DNA from: an uncultured Acetatifactor sp.
Lineage (GTDB): Bacteria > Bacillota > Clostridia > Lachnospirales > Lachnospiraceae
DNA: 64,000 bases
Direction: 5' to 3'
NCBI GenBank assembly: GCA_910580225.1
Contig: CAJTXE010000003.1
Span: 8,675-72,674, forward strand
The position numbers were made by a program, and so were the translations under genes. The notes beneath the pieces were generated by a model. That model did no database searches and was not told the DNA's origin. It was given only the letters and a program-made list of their open reading frames with translations. Positions 34,382-43,370 of the stretch are shown here, piece by piece (position 1 is the stretch's first letter; each line of letters opens with the position of its first letter).

Positions 34382-36103
34382 ATGCGGAAAAACATTACGT
34401 TCAAAAAGCTGATTTTGTTGTTTCTGGCTGTCAGTCTGCCGGTTTTTCTGCTGGGGCTGTTTCTGATCCGCCAGAACAGTACGGCGGCCAGCAACCGTAC
34501 ATTTTCCCTGATTCAGGATAAAGTGGATCTGACAGCGGAGGAGCTGGCAAATCTTCTGGACCAGCTCTATCATACGGCTGCGGAGGTGGCAGGGCAGGGG
34601 AATCTGGAGCGTCTGGCCAATCCGGCTTATTTCATGAGTCCCTATGAGGCAGCCAAGAATGTGCTGCAAATGCAGGAACAGCAGACCAGTATCCGGAATG
34701 CCAATCCTTATATTGACAATTTTGTAATTTATTATCCCAATCGGCTTCAGGCTTATAACAGCAAGAAAAGCAGCAGGCCAAGCTTTTTTGAGTTTACCAT
34801 GGACGAGTACAGACAGCTTGCCGGGGAGCATAGTTCTGCGGATTATCTGACCGTTTATAATGGGAAGCTGACAGAGGTGATTCTGCCTTCTTTCGGGGCG
34901 GATTTCCTGATTCGTGTGGATTTGTCAGGGGCGGCGCTGGAAGAACTGCTTGGCAATGTTTTCTCTGAGTATGATTATTATTACCGGATGGAGGCTTTGG
35001 ACGGTTCCTGGCAGGTGACAAATCTGGCCCGGGTAGAGGGGGAGAAATTCATGCAGGGGCATACGGGCAGGTGGGCACAGGCAGAAATGTCCATAGACGA
35101 CAAAGGGTATGAGTGTTTTTCGGCTTCTCTTCCCATGGGAGATGTGCAGCTGGACTTTTTCTTCTCCCGGGAGCAGCTGTTTCGGGACGCAAGGGCGTAT
35201 CAGTATCTGTATGTTTACTTTGGACTGACGGTGCTCCTGGCAAGCAGTCTGTTTCTGCTGGGCAGCTATGCAATTATTCACAGGCCTATCCGAATGATGG
35301 TGGATGCTTTTCAGCGGATCAGCCGGCAGGATTACGACGTGCGGATCACCGGCAGGCAGGGGTCTGATTTTATGTATCTGTATCAGGAATTCAACCATAT
35401 GGCAGAGGAGCTGGGAACATTGATCGAGAAGAATTACCAGCAGCAGCTTTTGCTGAGCAGGGCGGAGCTGAAGCAGCTGCAGGCCCAGATCAATCCGCAT
35501 TTTCTCTACAATGCCTTCTTTCTGCTGCGGCGGATGATCCATGACGAGCTGTATGAGGAGGCAGGGCAGATGGCAGATACTCTTGGGCTGTATTTTCAGT
35601 ATATTACCCGAAACAGCCAGGACTTTATGCCTCTGGGGCGGGAGTATCATCATGCCATGCTGTATTGTGAGATTCAGCAGCTGCGGTTTGGGGACAGGAT
35701 CCTCGTCGAGACAGACACCCTGCCGGAGGCCTATCAGGATATCCCGGTGCCGAAGCTGATGATTCAGCCCATATTGGAAAATGCTTTTAACTACGGGCTT
35801 CGGGATAAGGTAGATGATGGTATACTTCGGGTAAATATTTCCGAGGCGGACGGCTGTCTGGTGATTGCCATAGAAGACAACGGGGAGGCGCTGTCGGAGG
35901 AACAGCTGATCCGGATACAGAACAGTCTTCAGGATACTGCCCGGGGAATACAGCTGCAGGAGATGACCGGTATGCTGAATATTCAGAGACGGCTTGACAT
36001 TTATTTCCGGGAACGGGGGAAAAGTGAGATAGAGGGAGGCTGCCTGAAGGCGGAAAGGAGTTCCCTGGGAGGGCTGTGTATGCGGATTTGCCTGCCGATA
36101 TAG
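34382..36103 (+). CDS. YesM-type sensor histidine kinase
   Basis: Membrane sensor of 573 aa that should detect sugars outside the cell and phosphorylate the adjacent AraC-type regulator. Layout: membrane segment about 12-32, extracellular sensor to about 285, second membrane segment, HAMP, then the His_kinase domain with QAQINPHFLYNAF (His373) and an HATPase domain (QPILENAFNYG, IEDNGEALSEEQ). ATG 34382 is preferred to an upstream in-frame ATG at 34358 because GGGAGGAG lies between them. The regulator gene follows after 144 nt. Confidence 0.9.
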   Translation: MRKNITFKKLILLFLAVSLPVFLLGLFLIRQNSTAASNRTFSLIQDKVDLTAEELANLLDQLYHTAAEVAGQGNLERLANPAYFMSPYEAAKNVLQMQEQQTSIRNANPYIDNFVIYYPNRLQAYNSKKSSRPSFFEFTMDEYRQLAGEHSSADYLTVYNGKLTEVILPSFGADFLIRVDLSGAALEELLGNVFSEYDYYYRMEALDGSWQVTNLARVEGEKFMQGHTGRWAQAEMSIDDKGYECFSASLPMGDVQLDFFFSREQLFRDARAYQYLYVYFGLTVLLASSLFLLGSYAIIHRPIRMMVDAFQRISRQDYDVRITGRQGSDFMYLYQEFNHMAEELGTLIEKNYQQQLLLSRAELKQLQAQINPHFLYNAFFLLRRMIHDELYEEAGQMADTLGLYFQYITRNSQDFMPLGREYHHAMLYCEIQQLRFGDRILVETDTLPEAYQDIPVPKLMIQPILENAFNYGLRDKVDDGILRVNISEADGCLVIAIEDNGEALSEEQLIRIQNSLQDTARGIQLQEMTGMLNIQRRLDIYFRERGKSEIEGGCLKAERSSLGGLCMRICLPI

Positions 36104-36247
36104 AAGAGGAAGAGAGGGCATAATCTGTTAGATATTGATACTGTTAATTTGCCAGGCGGGCATAGGGCATGCAGGAAAAGACAGGAATAGATGTGCGTGC
36201 AAATCCGTGTGCTCCAGGCAGAGACGCCGGAAAGGAAATAAACTTCC

Positions 36248-37879
36248 ATGATAAAGATACTGCTGACAGATGATGAATATCATGTAATCAGCCACCTGAC
36301 CAGTTTGCTGACACAGCTGAAAGCATTTGAACTGAATATTATCAGTACCTGCTCCGGGCCGGAAGCCCTGGCGCTGGTGGCATCCTCCCGTATCGATATG
36401 GCGTTTCTGGATATCAACATGCCCAAGGTGAGCGGGTTGATGATCGCGGATCAGCTGCACAGGCAGTGGCCGGACTGCCAGATCATCTTTCTGACGGCCT
36501 ATGAGGTCTTTGATTATATTTATGAGGCCAATCAGTACCCGGGAGCCATATACCTGCTGAAGGCGGAGCCGGATACAAAGATCCGCAGTGTGGCAGTCTC
36601 CTGCTGTGAGGCAATTCTGCAGAAGCGCAGAGAACAGGCCTACCTTACAGACGTCCAGCAAAAAGAGAAGCAGCTTCTGCTTCTGCAGGAACAGCAGCTG
36701 CTCCGGGAAGCGCTTCATGGAAATCTGTCCGGGAAGCCGGCTGCATTTGCCCGAGAAGCAGCCCTGGAGATTCATTTCTCTCTGGAAAAGGAAGTCTGGC
36801 TGATGCTGATGCACCGGAAGAAGCCTTCTTCCGCCTGCCTGAATTTTGTCTTTTACTTGGACAAAATGGAGCGACTGCTGGGGAATCTGTTTCGCTTTTC
36901 CTTTGTGGAGACCCAGAAGGGAATGTTGTTGTGGATTTTTCAGGAGAAGGAGGAGGGACAGGAGCTTTCTTATTTTGACTGTCTGAAGGATACTATGGAT
37001 GCGTTTCTGGATGTCTGCGCGGATGCAGGGCACCAGACCGTTTCGCTGTGTATGTATCGGGAAAAGACAGCCTGGGCGCAGCTGCCGGAGGTGTATCAGT
37101 TTTTATATGATTCCTATTATCGGGAAAGCATGCTTGCGTCTCCTTCTGCCTCGGCGGCCAGGGTGGTAGGACGGGAGACAGATGCAGATATGCAGGAGAC
37201 ATCAGCCCTGCCGGTTTCCGCGATACTGCCTGGAAGGCTTGCAGCCATGAAGCAGGCTTTGTATCAGGGAAACCGGGATGTATTTCTCACAGAGCTGCTT
37301 TACTGCAGGCAGTACTGTACTTCTGTGAAAAGCCGGCACCATACAGGGGCAATGAAGCTGTATTTTTCCATTGCCGTGATTTATCTGGACTACATTGAAC
37401 ATTATGGACTGGAGCAGAAGATTTCCTGGGAAATGGCCCTGTATCCTCTGTATTATATCAATGATTTTGCTGACTGGGAGCAGGCCTTCGCCTATTTGAA
37501 GCGTCTGGGGGAGAGCCTGTTCCAGATTGCAGGGGAGCACAGTTTCGACAAAACCAGGCAGTTGGTTGCATCCATCCAAAATTATGTCCAGAAGCATCTG
37601 GCGGAAGATTTAAGTCTTACCGTCATTGCCAATTATGTGAATTACAACGAATCCCATGTGTCCCGGTTGTTCAAGCGGATTACCGGGGAAAATCTGACCG
37701 AATATATCATGTCCTGCCGCATTGCCAGAGCACGGCAGCTGTTGCAGCAGACCGAGGATACGGTACAGGTGATTTCCCGGAAGGCAGGGTTTCACACCTC
37801 CCAGTATTTCTCATCAGCTTTTCGGAAGAGTGTTGGTGTGTCTCCCAACGAATACCGGGCGCAGAAGCGTGAACTGTGA
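36248..37879 (+). CDS. YesN-type response regulator with AraC DNA-binding domain
   Basis: A 543-aa regulator: receiver domain (1-120; phospho-acceptor Asp55 in LDINMPKVSG), a long central region (about 130-430) and a C-terminal AraC double helix-turn-helix (YVNYNESHVSRLFKRITGEN; KAGFHTSQYFSSAFRKSVGV). It is expected to activate the divergent GH127/ABC operon. The receiver's usual Lys is in YLLKAEPD (LLKA instead of the common LLKP). Its stop lies 46 nt from the convergent GH3 gene stop. The ATG follows GGAAATAAACTTCC, a weak RBS. Confidence 0.9.
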   Translation: MIKILLTDDEYHVISHLTSLLTQLKAFELNIISTCSGPEALALVASSRIDMAFLDINMPKVSGLMIADQLHRQWPDCQIIFLTAYEVFDYIYEANQYPGAIYLLKAEPDTKIRSVAVSCCEAILQKRREQAYLTDVQQKEKQLLLLQEQQLLREALHGNLSGKPAAFAREAALEIHFSLEKEVWLMLMHRKKPSSACLNFVFYLDKMERLLGNLFRFSFVETQKGMLLWIFQEKEEGQELSYFDCLKDTMDAFLDVCADAGHQTVSLCMYREKTAWAQLPEVYQFLYDSYYRESMLASPSASAARVVGRETDADMQETSALPVSAILPGRLAAMKQALYQGNRDVFLTELLYCRQYCTSVKSRHHTGAMKLYFSIAVIYLDYIEHYGLEQKISWEMALYPLYYINDFADWEQAFAYLKRLGESLFQIAGEHSFDKTRQLVASIQNYVQKHLAEDLSLTVIANYVNYNESHVSRLFKRITGENLTEYIMSCRIARARQLLQQTEDTVQVISRKAGFHTSQYFSSAFRKSVGVSPNEYRAQKREL

Positions 37880-37924
37880 TTGGGTATGGAGTCACTGGTT
37901 TTGTCAGGGGATTCAGGGGCATTG

Positions 37925-40207
37925 TCAAGGCTGAAACCACACTCTTTGGCATTCCACATGCTCCGAATCCAACCCAATCATAATATCGAATTCACCTGGT
38001 TCCCAATCCCATTGCTCCGCTTCATTATAAAAGGACAGCATATCTGCCGTAATCCGGAAAGATACTTCCACCGCGTCTCCGGCTTCCAGGGCAATCCGGC
38101 GGAAGCCTTTCAGTTCTTTCAGAGGACGGACCACGCTGGCGGACACATCTCTGAGATAGAGCTGTACCACGGTTTCACCGCTGCGGTTGCCGGTGTTTTC
38201 CACCAGGACGGAAGCCGTGGAGTGATCTTCAGAGACTTTCAGGTTCCTGCAGGAGAAGGTGGTGTAGCTTAGGCCATAGCCGAAAGGAAACAGCGGGCTG
38301 TTGGGGCAGTCCAGGTAGTGGGAGGTGAAGCGGTTCTCCGGATCCAGGACGGGGCGTCCGGTGTTATAGCAATTGTAATAGACCGGAATCTGACCTGTAT
38401 TTCTGGGAAAGCTCATGCTGAGTCGGCCAGAGGGATTGTATTTTCCGGTGAGAATATCGGTGACCGCATCCGCGCCGGCGCTTCCGGGGAACCATACCTG
38501 CAGTACGGCGTCAGCGGCATCCAGGATGGGGGCGATGTCCAGGGGGCGTCCGGAGAAAAGCAGGAGGACGACCTTTTTTCCGGCGTTGTGGAGGGCACGA
38601 ATGAGCTTTTCCTGATTGGGGCTCAGGCGCAGGTCTGTCTTACTGGCGGCTTCCCCGGTCTCCCATTCGGGTTCTCCGGCGGCAACGATACACAGTCCGC
38701 AGTGGCGGAAGCGGTTCAGGGCTTCTTCCACGAAGTCCGGCACATCCGGCTTTCGGAGGCGGGTTTCTTCCACAGAGTGGGATTCGCCGCAGGGGAGGAT
38801 TTTTCTGTCTGAAAGTGCTTCTGCGTCCGCGGGTTTGCTTTTTTCGGGAAATTCTTCCGGTTCAGGAGGAGTTTCCAGGGCAGAATCAGAGTTTTCTCGA
38901 CAGAAGGTATCCGTCATGGCTGTTACCAGCCTTGTTCCGTATTCCTCTGTCAGTGCTTCCTGCAGGGTCCGTGTTTTCTCCCGATTGCCCAGATAGCTCC
39001 ACTCGCCGAAGATACCTCCTGTATTGCTGAAGGGACCAGCCAGTCCGATGGGAGTGTCAGTGGAAAGAGGAAGTACATTGTCGTTCTTGAGGAGCACCAT
39101 GCTTTCTCTTGCCAGTTTCCGGGCAAGCTCCAGGTGTTCTTTGCATCCGCAGAGCCGTTTTTCCAGCTCTTCGTCCGCGTCCTTCCAGGGATTTTCAAAA
39201 AGGCCCAGCCGGTTTTTCAGCTCCAGGATACGCATGACACACATGTCAATTTCCTGCTCGCTGATACGTCCCTGTTCCAGCAATTCCGCAAGGGATGCGG
39301 CGTAGATGCCGGACATCATCTCAATGTCCAGACCTGCGTGTATACATTTCTCGCCGGCCTCCGGCACATCGGCGGCTACAGAATGGTTCATCAGCTCTTC
39401 TGCGGCGGTATAGTCGGAGATCACCACTCCCTGAAAACCCCATTCTTTTCGAAGGATTCCGTCAAGCAGCCATCGATTGCAGGTGGCGGGAACCCGCTCC
39501 ACAGTGTTGAAAGAGGTCATTACCATGGCAGCGCCTGCCCGGACGGCTTCCCGGTAGGCAGGAAGATAGAAATCCCGCAGCACTCCCCGGGACATGTCCA
39601 CGGTATTGTAGTCGCGCCCTCCCTCCGGCTGACCATAGGCGGCGAAGTGCTTCACGCAGGCGGCGATTTTTCCCTTTTTCCCCGGATCGTTTCCCTGGTA
39701 ACCCCGGACGGTAGCAGCAGCCATCTGTCCATTCAGCCAGGGATCCTCACCGCAGGCTTCCATAACCCGGCCCCAACGGGGATCCCGAACCAGGTCCGCC
39801 ATGGGAGAGAAAGTTACATGGAGTCCGGCGGCTGCAGCCTCTCTGGCCACGGCAGCAGCATTTTCCTCCACCAGTTCCGGGTCAAAGGTACAGCTCTGGG
39901 CCAGGGGAATGGGCAGGATGGTCTCATAGCCGTGGATGACATCTGCCATGAAGAGCAGAGGGATGGGCAGGCGGGCGTCTTTCAGGTAATCATCCTGGAG
40001 CTTTTTCAGATAGGCTGCTCCGGATTTCCCCAGGACGGAGCCTGCACAGCGCAGCTGTCCGTGGGTGAAATGCCATTGCCGGAGAGGGCCGGTAAGGTTG
40101 GCCGGTGCCAGGTGGTAGAGCATATCGGGCACCAGCTGGGTCATCTGCATTGCTTTTTCTTCCAGACTCATTTCGGATACCAGTTCGAGAAGTTTGTTTT
40201 TTTCCAT
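37925..40207 (-). CDS. GH3 family beta-glycosidase
   Basis: A 760-aa cytoplasmic glycosidase (no signal peptide). N-terminal GH3 barrel with KHFAAYGQPEGGRDYN and the nucleophile region GVVISDYTAAEEL (Asp265), then the C-terminal alpha/beta domain and fibronectin-III-like end. An extra charged linker (about residues 430-490) sits inside the second domain. Family activities include beta-glucosidase, xylosidase and N-acetylhexosaminidase; the form with a C-terminal FnIII domain is usually beta-glucosidase or xylosidase. Last gene of the module B operon, with its own promoter and a cre-like site upstream. Confidence 0.88.
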   Translation of the reverse strand: MEKNKLLELVSEMSLEEKAMQMTQLVPDMLYHLAPANLTGPLRQWHFTHGQLRCAGSVLGKSGAAYLKKLQDDYLKDARLPIPLLFMADVIHGYETILPIPLAQSCTFDPELVEENAAAVAREAAAAGLHVTFSPMADLVRDPRWGRVMEACGEDPWLNGQMAAATVRGYQGNDPGKKGKIAACVKHFAAYGQPEGGRDYNTVDMSRGVLRDFYLPAYREAVRAGAAMVMTSFNTVERVPATCNRWLLDGILRKEWGFQGVVISDYTAAEELMNHSVAADVPEAGEKCIHAGLDIEMMSGIYAASLAELLEQGRISEQEIDMCVMRILELKNRLGLFENPWKDADEELEKRLCGCKEHLELARKLARESMVLLKNDNVLPLSTDTPIGLAGPFSNTGGIFGEWSYLGNREKTRTLQEALTEEYGTRLVTAMTDTFCRENSDSALETPPEPEEFPEKSKPADAEALSDRKILPCGESHSVEETRLRKPDVPDFVEEALNRFRHCGLCIVAAGEPEWETGEAASKTDLRLSPNQEKLIRALHNAGKKVVLLLFSGRPLDIAPILDAADAVLQVWFPGSAGADAVTDILTGKYNPSGRLSMSFPRNTGQIPVYYNCYNTGRPVLDPENRFTSHYLDCPNSPLFPFGYGLSYTTFSCRNLKVSEDHSTASVLVENTGNRSGETVVQLYLRDVSASVVRPLKELKGFRRIALEAGDAVEVSFRITADMLSFYNEAEQWDWEPGEFDIMIGLDSEHVECQRVWFQP

Positions 40208-40253
40208 GGGGACCTCCTGTTTTATTTTGATGTGTACTATAGTATACCTCTTT

Positions 40254-40267
40254 TGAAAACGTTTTGG
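40254..40267. promoter_or_regulatory. cre-like operator upstream of GH3 gene
   Basis: TGAAAACGTTTTGG fits the catabolite-responsive element pattern (TGWAARCGYTWNCW) in 12 of 14 positions. It lies next to a - strand TATACT/TATAGT box and about 50 nt from the GH3 start, so CcpA-type repression or another LacI-family regulator is plausible. Confidence 0.5.
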
Positions 40268-40393
40268 AAGCCCCCGGGATCAATCAGGAGAATTTTACAT
40301 TGAAGACTCTGCCCGGAAGATGCAGCAGGCAGAACGGAGCTGGTTTCTGCGGGAAGAAGGAATTGATTCAGAAGGCAGGATTATGGATCCGGT

Positions 40394-41149
40394 TTATTCG
40401 GAACAGAAGTCCAGCGGCGGAATATGGGAAAGATATTTGCGGTAGTCCGCAAATATCAGATGGTGTGGGTTCTCATCCTCCTCAATCTCCGGAATCCGCT
40501 TTCCTGCAATATGAAAACGGTTATCCACAGTATCATCGTTGCAGGCGGAGACTTCGAACAGCATCACGGGTCCGGTGCCGGGAACGCCCTGCCACATATG
40601 GTACTGGCCTGGCATCAGGGTAATGCTCTGGCCCGGCTCCAGGGTAATCCGGCCTCCTGCCGGAATTGTCACGGGACAGCCATCTATCGGTACTGTCACT
40701 GGGGTATCCGCAAATTCTCCCGGCTTTCCGCTTCTTCCGCCCTCCGTATCTGCAAAATCCGCTTCCGTGCTGTTGTAGAGTGTCAGAATCAGTTTGCCGC
40801 CGCCCCGGTTAATGATGTCCTCCATCTTGCTCCAATGGTAATGATAGGGCAGAATCTGGCCGTCGCCCACGAAAAGGAGCTTTTCCGCATAAGGTTTGGG
40901 ATATCTGGTCTTGTGATAAAAGTTTCCGTTGCGGAAGGTGAAGACCGTCAGGCCGATTTTCTCAAAATCGCCGCTGCCGAAATCCGTCACATCCCATCCA
41001 AGCATATTGTCTATAAGCTCCCGGCTTTCCGGGCCTAACCGGCACCATTCATCCATACCCCAGTATGCAAAGGGGGGAAGGGGCAGGGAACGGTCATGGG
41101 CAAACTGCATTGCATCATTGATAATCCGATTGATTTCTGAACGTTTCAT
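40394..41149 (-). CDS. D-lyxose/D-mannose isomerase-like cupin
   Basis: A 251-aa cupin of the D-lyxose isomerase family (aldose-ketose isomerisation of lyxose/xylulose, often also mannose/fructose). The metal site is visible: His103 and His105 in PYHYHW, Glu110 and His184 in GQYHMW. It is slightly longer than the best-known members. It lies 156 nt after the permease gene on the same strand. Next to a neuraminate lyase-like gene it may handle a mannose-type sugar, which is inference. Confidence 0.8.
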   Translation of the reverse strand: MKRSEINRIINDAMQFAHDRSLPLPPFAYWGMDEWCRLGPESRELIDNMLGWDVTDFGSGDFEKIGLTVFTFRNGNFYHKTRYPKPYAEKLLFVGDGQILPYHYHWSKMEDIINRGGGKLILTLYNSTEADFADTEGGRSGKPGEFADTPVTVPIDGCPVTIPAGGRITLEPGQSITLMPGQYHMWQGVPGTGPVMLFEVSACNDDTVDNRFHIAGKRIPEIEEDENPHHLIFADYRKYLSHIPPLDFCSE

Positions 41150-41304
41150 ACGAATGCCTCCTTTTTTGAAATTTCATGTCTGCTCCCCATGGCACCCGGC
41201 CTGGGCAGAGGATTTTCGGCCGCAGGAAAACGCAGCAGTGGCATTCTGCAGGGTACTTCGGGAGCAGATCGGGTTATGAAGACGTTTCATGAGACGGCCC
41301 GGTC

Positions 41305-42192
41305 TTAACCCTTCACAGACCCTACCATAACACCCTTCACGAAATATTTCTGGATAAAGGGATACACCACCAGAATCGGAAGTGTGGTGACTACAATGGT
41401 GGCTGCGCGTACGGACTGGGAGGGCGGCAGTACATCCAGGGAGTTGTAGGCATCCGCCCCCAGATCTCCGATACTGGAAACGGATGTGATGATGTTGCGT
41501 AGGATGTTCTGCATGGGCAGAAGGGCGGTCTTGTTGATGTAGAGCATGGCATCAAACCAGGAATTCCAGTGGCTTACTGCATAGAAAAGTCCAATGGTGG
41601 CGATGGAGGCCTTGGAGAGGGGCAGTACCACCTTGATCAGAATCTGCACATCGTTGGCTCCGTCTATGACAGCCGCTTCCTCCAGACTATTTGGAATTGC
41701 GTAGAAAAAATTTCGCATAATCAGCAGGTTCCAGGTGTTTACCATACAGGGAAGTACCATGGACCAGCGGGAATCCATCAGGCCCAGTCCCTTTACTACG
41801 ATAAAGGTGGGAATCATTCCACCGGAAAACAGCATGGTGAAAAACACGAAGCCGGTGATTACGGTTCTACCCTTTAACTGGGGTCTGGAGAGGCCGTATC
41901 CCAGGCCGATGGTCACGGCCAGACTTAAGAAGGTTCCCGTCAGGACACGGAACAAAGTGTTCTTGTAGGCCCGAAGAATATTTTTTCCGCTGGCGATAAG
42001 CATTTCGTAGGCGGTAAAGTCGAATTTTTCCGGGATGATAATGAAACTGCCTCTTCGGGCAATCTCCGCCTCGCTGATGAAGGAAGTCATCACCACAGTG
42101 AACACAGGCACCAGGATCAGAATGATGAAAATACACATGATAATCACATCCACTGCCTGAAATACAGTTTCGCCGGATAGTCTTTTTTTCAT
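41305..42192 (-). CDS. Carbohydrate ABC permease, LplC type (module B)
   Basis: A 295-aa permease, six membrane segments, EAA loop NSLEEAAVIDGANDVQILIK and the C-terminal FVKGVMVGSVKG. Its start overlaps the end of the partner permease gene. It is paralogous to the permease at 30535 but lacks the Lys-rich N-terminal extension seen there. Confidence 0.93.
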   Translation of the reverse strand: MKKRLSGETVFQAVDVIIMCIFIILILVPVFTVVMTSFISEAEIARRGSFIIIPEKFDFTAYEMLIASGKNILRAYKNTLFRVLTGTFLSLAVTIGLGYGLSRPQLKGRTVITGFVFFTMLFSGGMIPTFIVVKGLGLMDSRWSMVLPCMVNTWNLLIMRNFFYAIPNSLEEAAVIDGANDVQILIKVVLPLSKASIATIGLFYAVSHWNSWFDAMLYINKTALLPMQNILRNIITSVSSIGDLGADAYNSLDVLPPSQSVRAATIVVTTLPILVVYPFIQKYFVKGVMVGSVKG

Positions 42193-43133
42193 TACCAGAT
42201 GCCCTCCTGTCCCATTTTTTTCGTGATATGGTTCGTCCCCATGACCAAAATCAAAGAGATGATGGAGATGAACAGGTTAACTGCCGATGCAAAGGAATAA
42301 TTCTGGTTGAGCACGCCCTCCCGGTAGACATAGGTGCTGATAATATCCGCTGTGGAATAGGTCTGGGGAGAATAAAGAAGGAGCACTTTCTCATAGCCCA
42401 TATTCAGGATATTGCCCACTTTTAAAATCAGCATGATGGTCACTACGGGCATGATGCCGGGAAGCGTGATACTCCACATCCTGCGCAGGATGCCGGCTCC
42501 GTCCACCATGGCTGCCTCGTAAAGCGCTCTGTCGATGCCTGTCATGGCTGCGATAAACACAATACTTTCCCATCCGATGGTCTGCCATACCTCGGACACG
42601 GTATAGATGGTACGGAACCATTCCGGCTGTCCCAGAAAAGGAATGGGATCTCCGCCGAAGGCCTTTACGACCACATTGATGAGGCCGCCGTCTACGGAGG
42701 TTAGGGTTCTTATCATGCCGCAGACGATAACGGCGGAAAGGAAGTGGGGAAGGTAGGAAACGGTCTGTACTGTCTTTTTGAACCATTTCCGCTTCAGCTC
42801 ATTGATGAACAGTGCCAGGACGATGGACAGAGGGAAACTGAAGACCAACGTATAGAGGCTGAGCAGCAGCGTGTTCCGGATCAGGCGGAAACAGTACATG
42901 GAGCCGAAAAACTTGGTGAAATGTTTCAGACCAACCCAGTCGGAAGTAAAAATTCCCTCCACACCGAAGAAGGGTTTGTAATCTTTAAAGGCAATAACAA
43001 TGCCGAACATGGGAAGATAACGGAACACAATGTAATAGATCAGTCCCGGAAGCATCAGAAGGTAAATAAAACGATCCCGTTTCAGATAATACAGAAACGA
43101 TCTCTTCTTTTTTTCTTTCAATACAACACCCAT
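42192..43133 (-). CDS. Carbohydrate ABC permease, LplB type (module B)
   Basis: A 313-aa permease with six membrane segments and the EAA loop DRALYEAAMVDGAGILRRMW. Overlaps the LplC-type partner by one base. It is separated from the binding-protein gene by 237 nt that contain a 97-bp inverted-repeat element, which may lower permease expression relative to the binding protein. Confidence 0.93.
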   Translation of the reverse strand: MGVVLKEKKKRSFLYYLKRDRFIYLLMLPGLIYYIVFRYLPMFGIVIAFKDYKPFFGVEGIFTSDWVGLKHFTKFFGSMYCFRLIRNTLLLSLYTLVFSFPLSIVLALFINELKRKWFKKTVQTVSYLPHFLSAVIVCGMIRTLTSVDGGLINVVVKAFGGDPIPFLGQPEWFRTIYTVSEVWQTIGWESIVFIAAMTGIDRALYEAAMVDGAGILRRMWSITLPGIMPVVTIMLILKVGNILNMGYEKVLLLYSPQTYSTADIISTYVYREGVLNQNYSFASAVNLFISIISLILVMGTNHITKKMGQEGIW

Positions 43134-43190
43134 ACCTTTCTTGCGGCAGAATTTCGGCCGCAGCGGGAAGAACCGGATACCGTATGGAAT

Positions 43191-43287
43191 GGGGCTGTCG
43201 CATTAAGAGGTATAGACACCAGATATAGATATAACTGGTTGCCAGACATCCTATATCTTGTGTAGAATTTCTTGATGCGACAGCCCC
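43191..43287. mobile_element. 97-bp MITE-like inverted-repeat element
   Basis: Arms atggggctgtcgcattaaga (43189-43208) and its near-perfect complement (43270-43289) match at 19 of 20 positions. The interior holds a second near-palindrome (CCAGATATA - GA - TATAACTGG) and is AT-rich. No ORF inside. The size, terminal repeats and lack of coding suggest a MITE, or alternatively a repeated palindromic RNA element in the operon. Confidence 0.65.
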
Positions 43288-43370
43288 ATGCGGAAGCACA
43301 GTCTGTTGGGAGACCATTCCCGGCAGGGAATAAAGCTGTGATGCCGCATGATACCGCATTACCGAATCTG

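Noticed and set aside
39134..40303. 389-aa + strand frame opposite GH3
   Set aside because: Antisense to the GH3 catalytic barrel; no RBS or domain.
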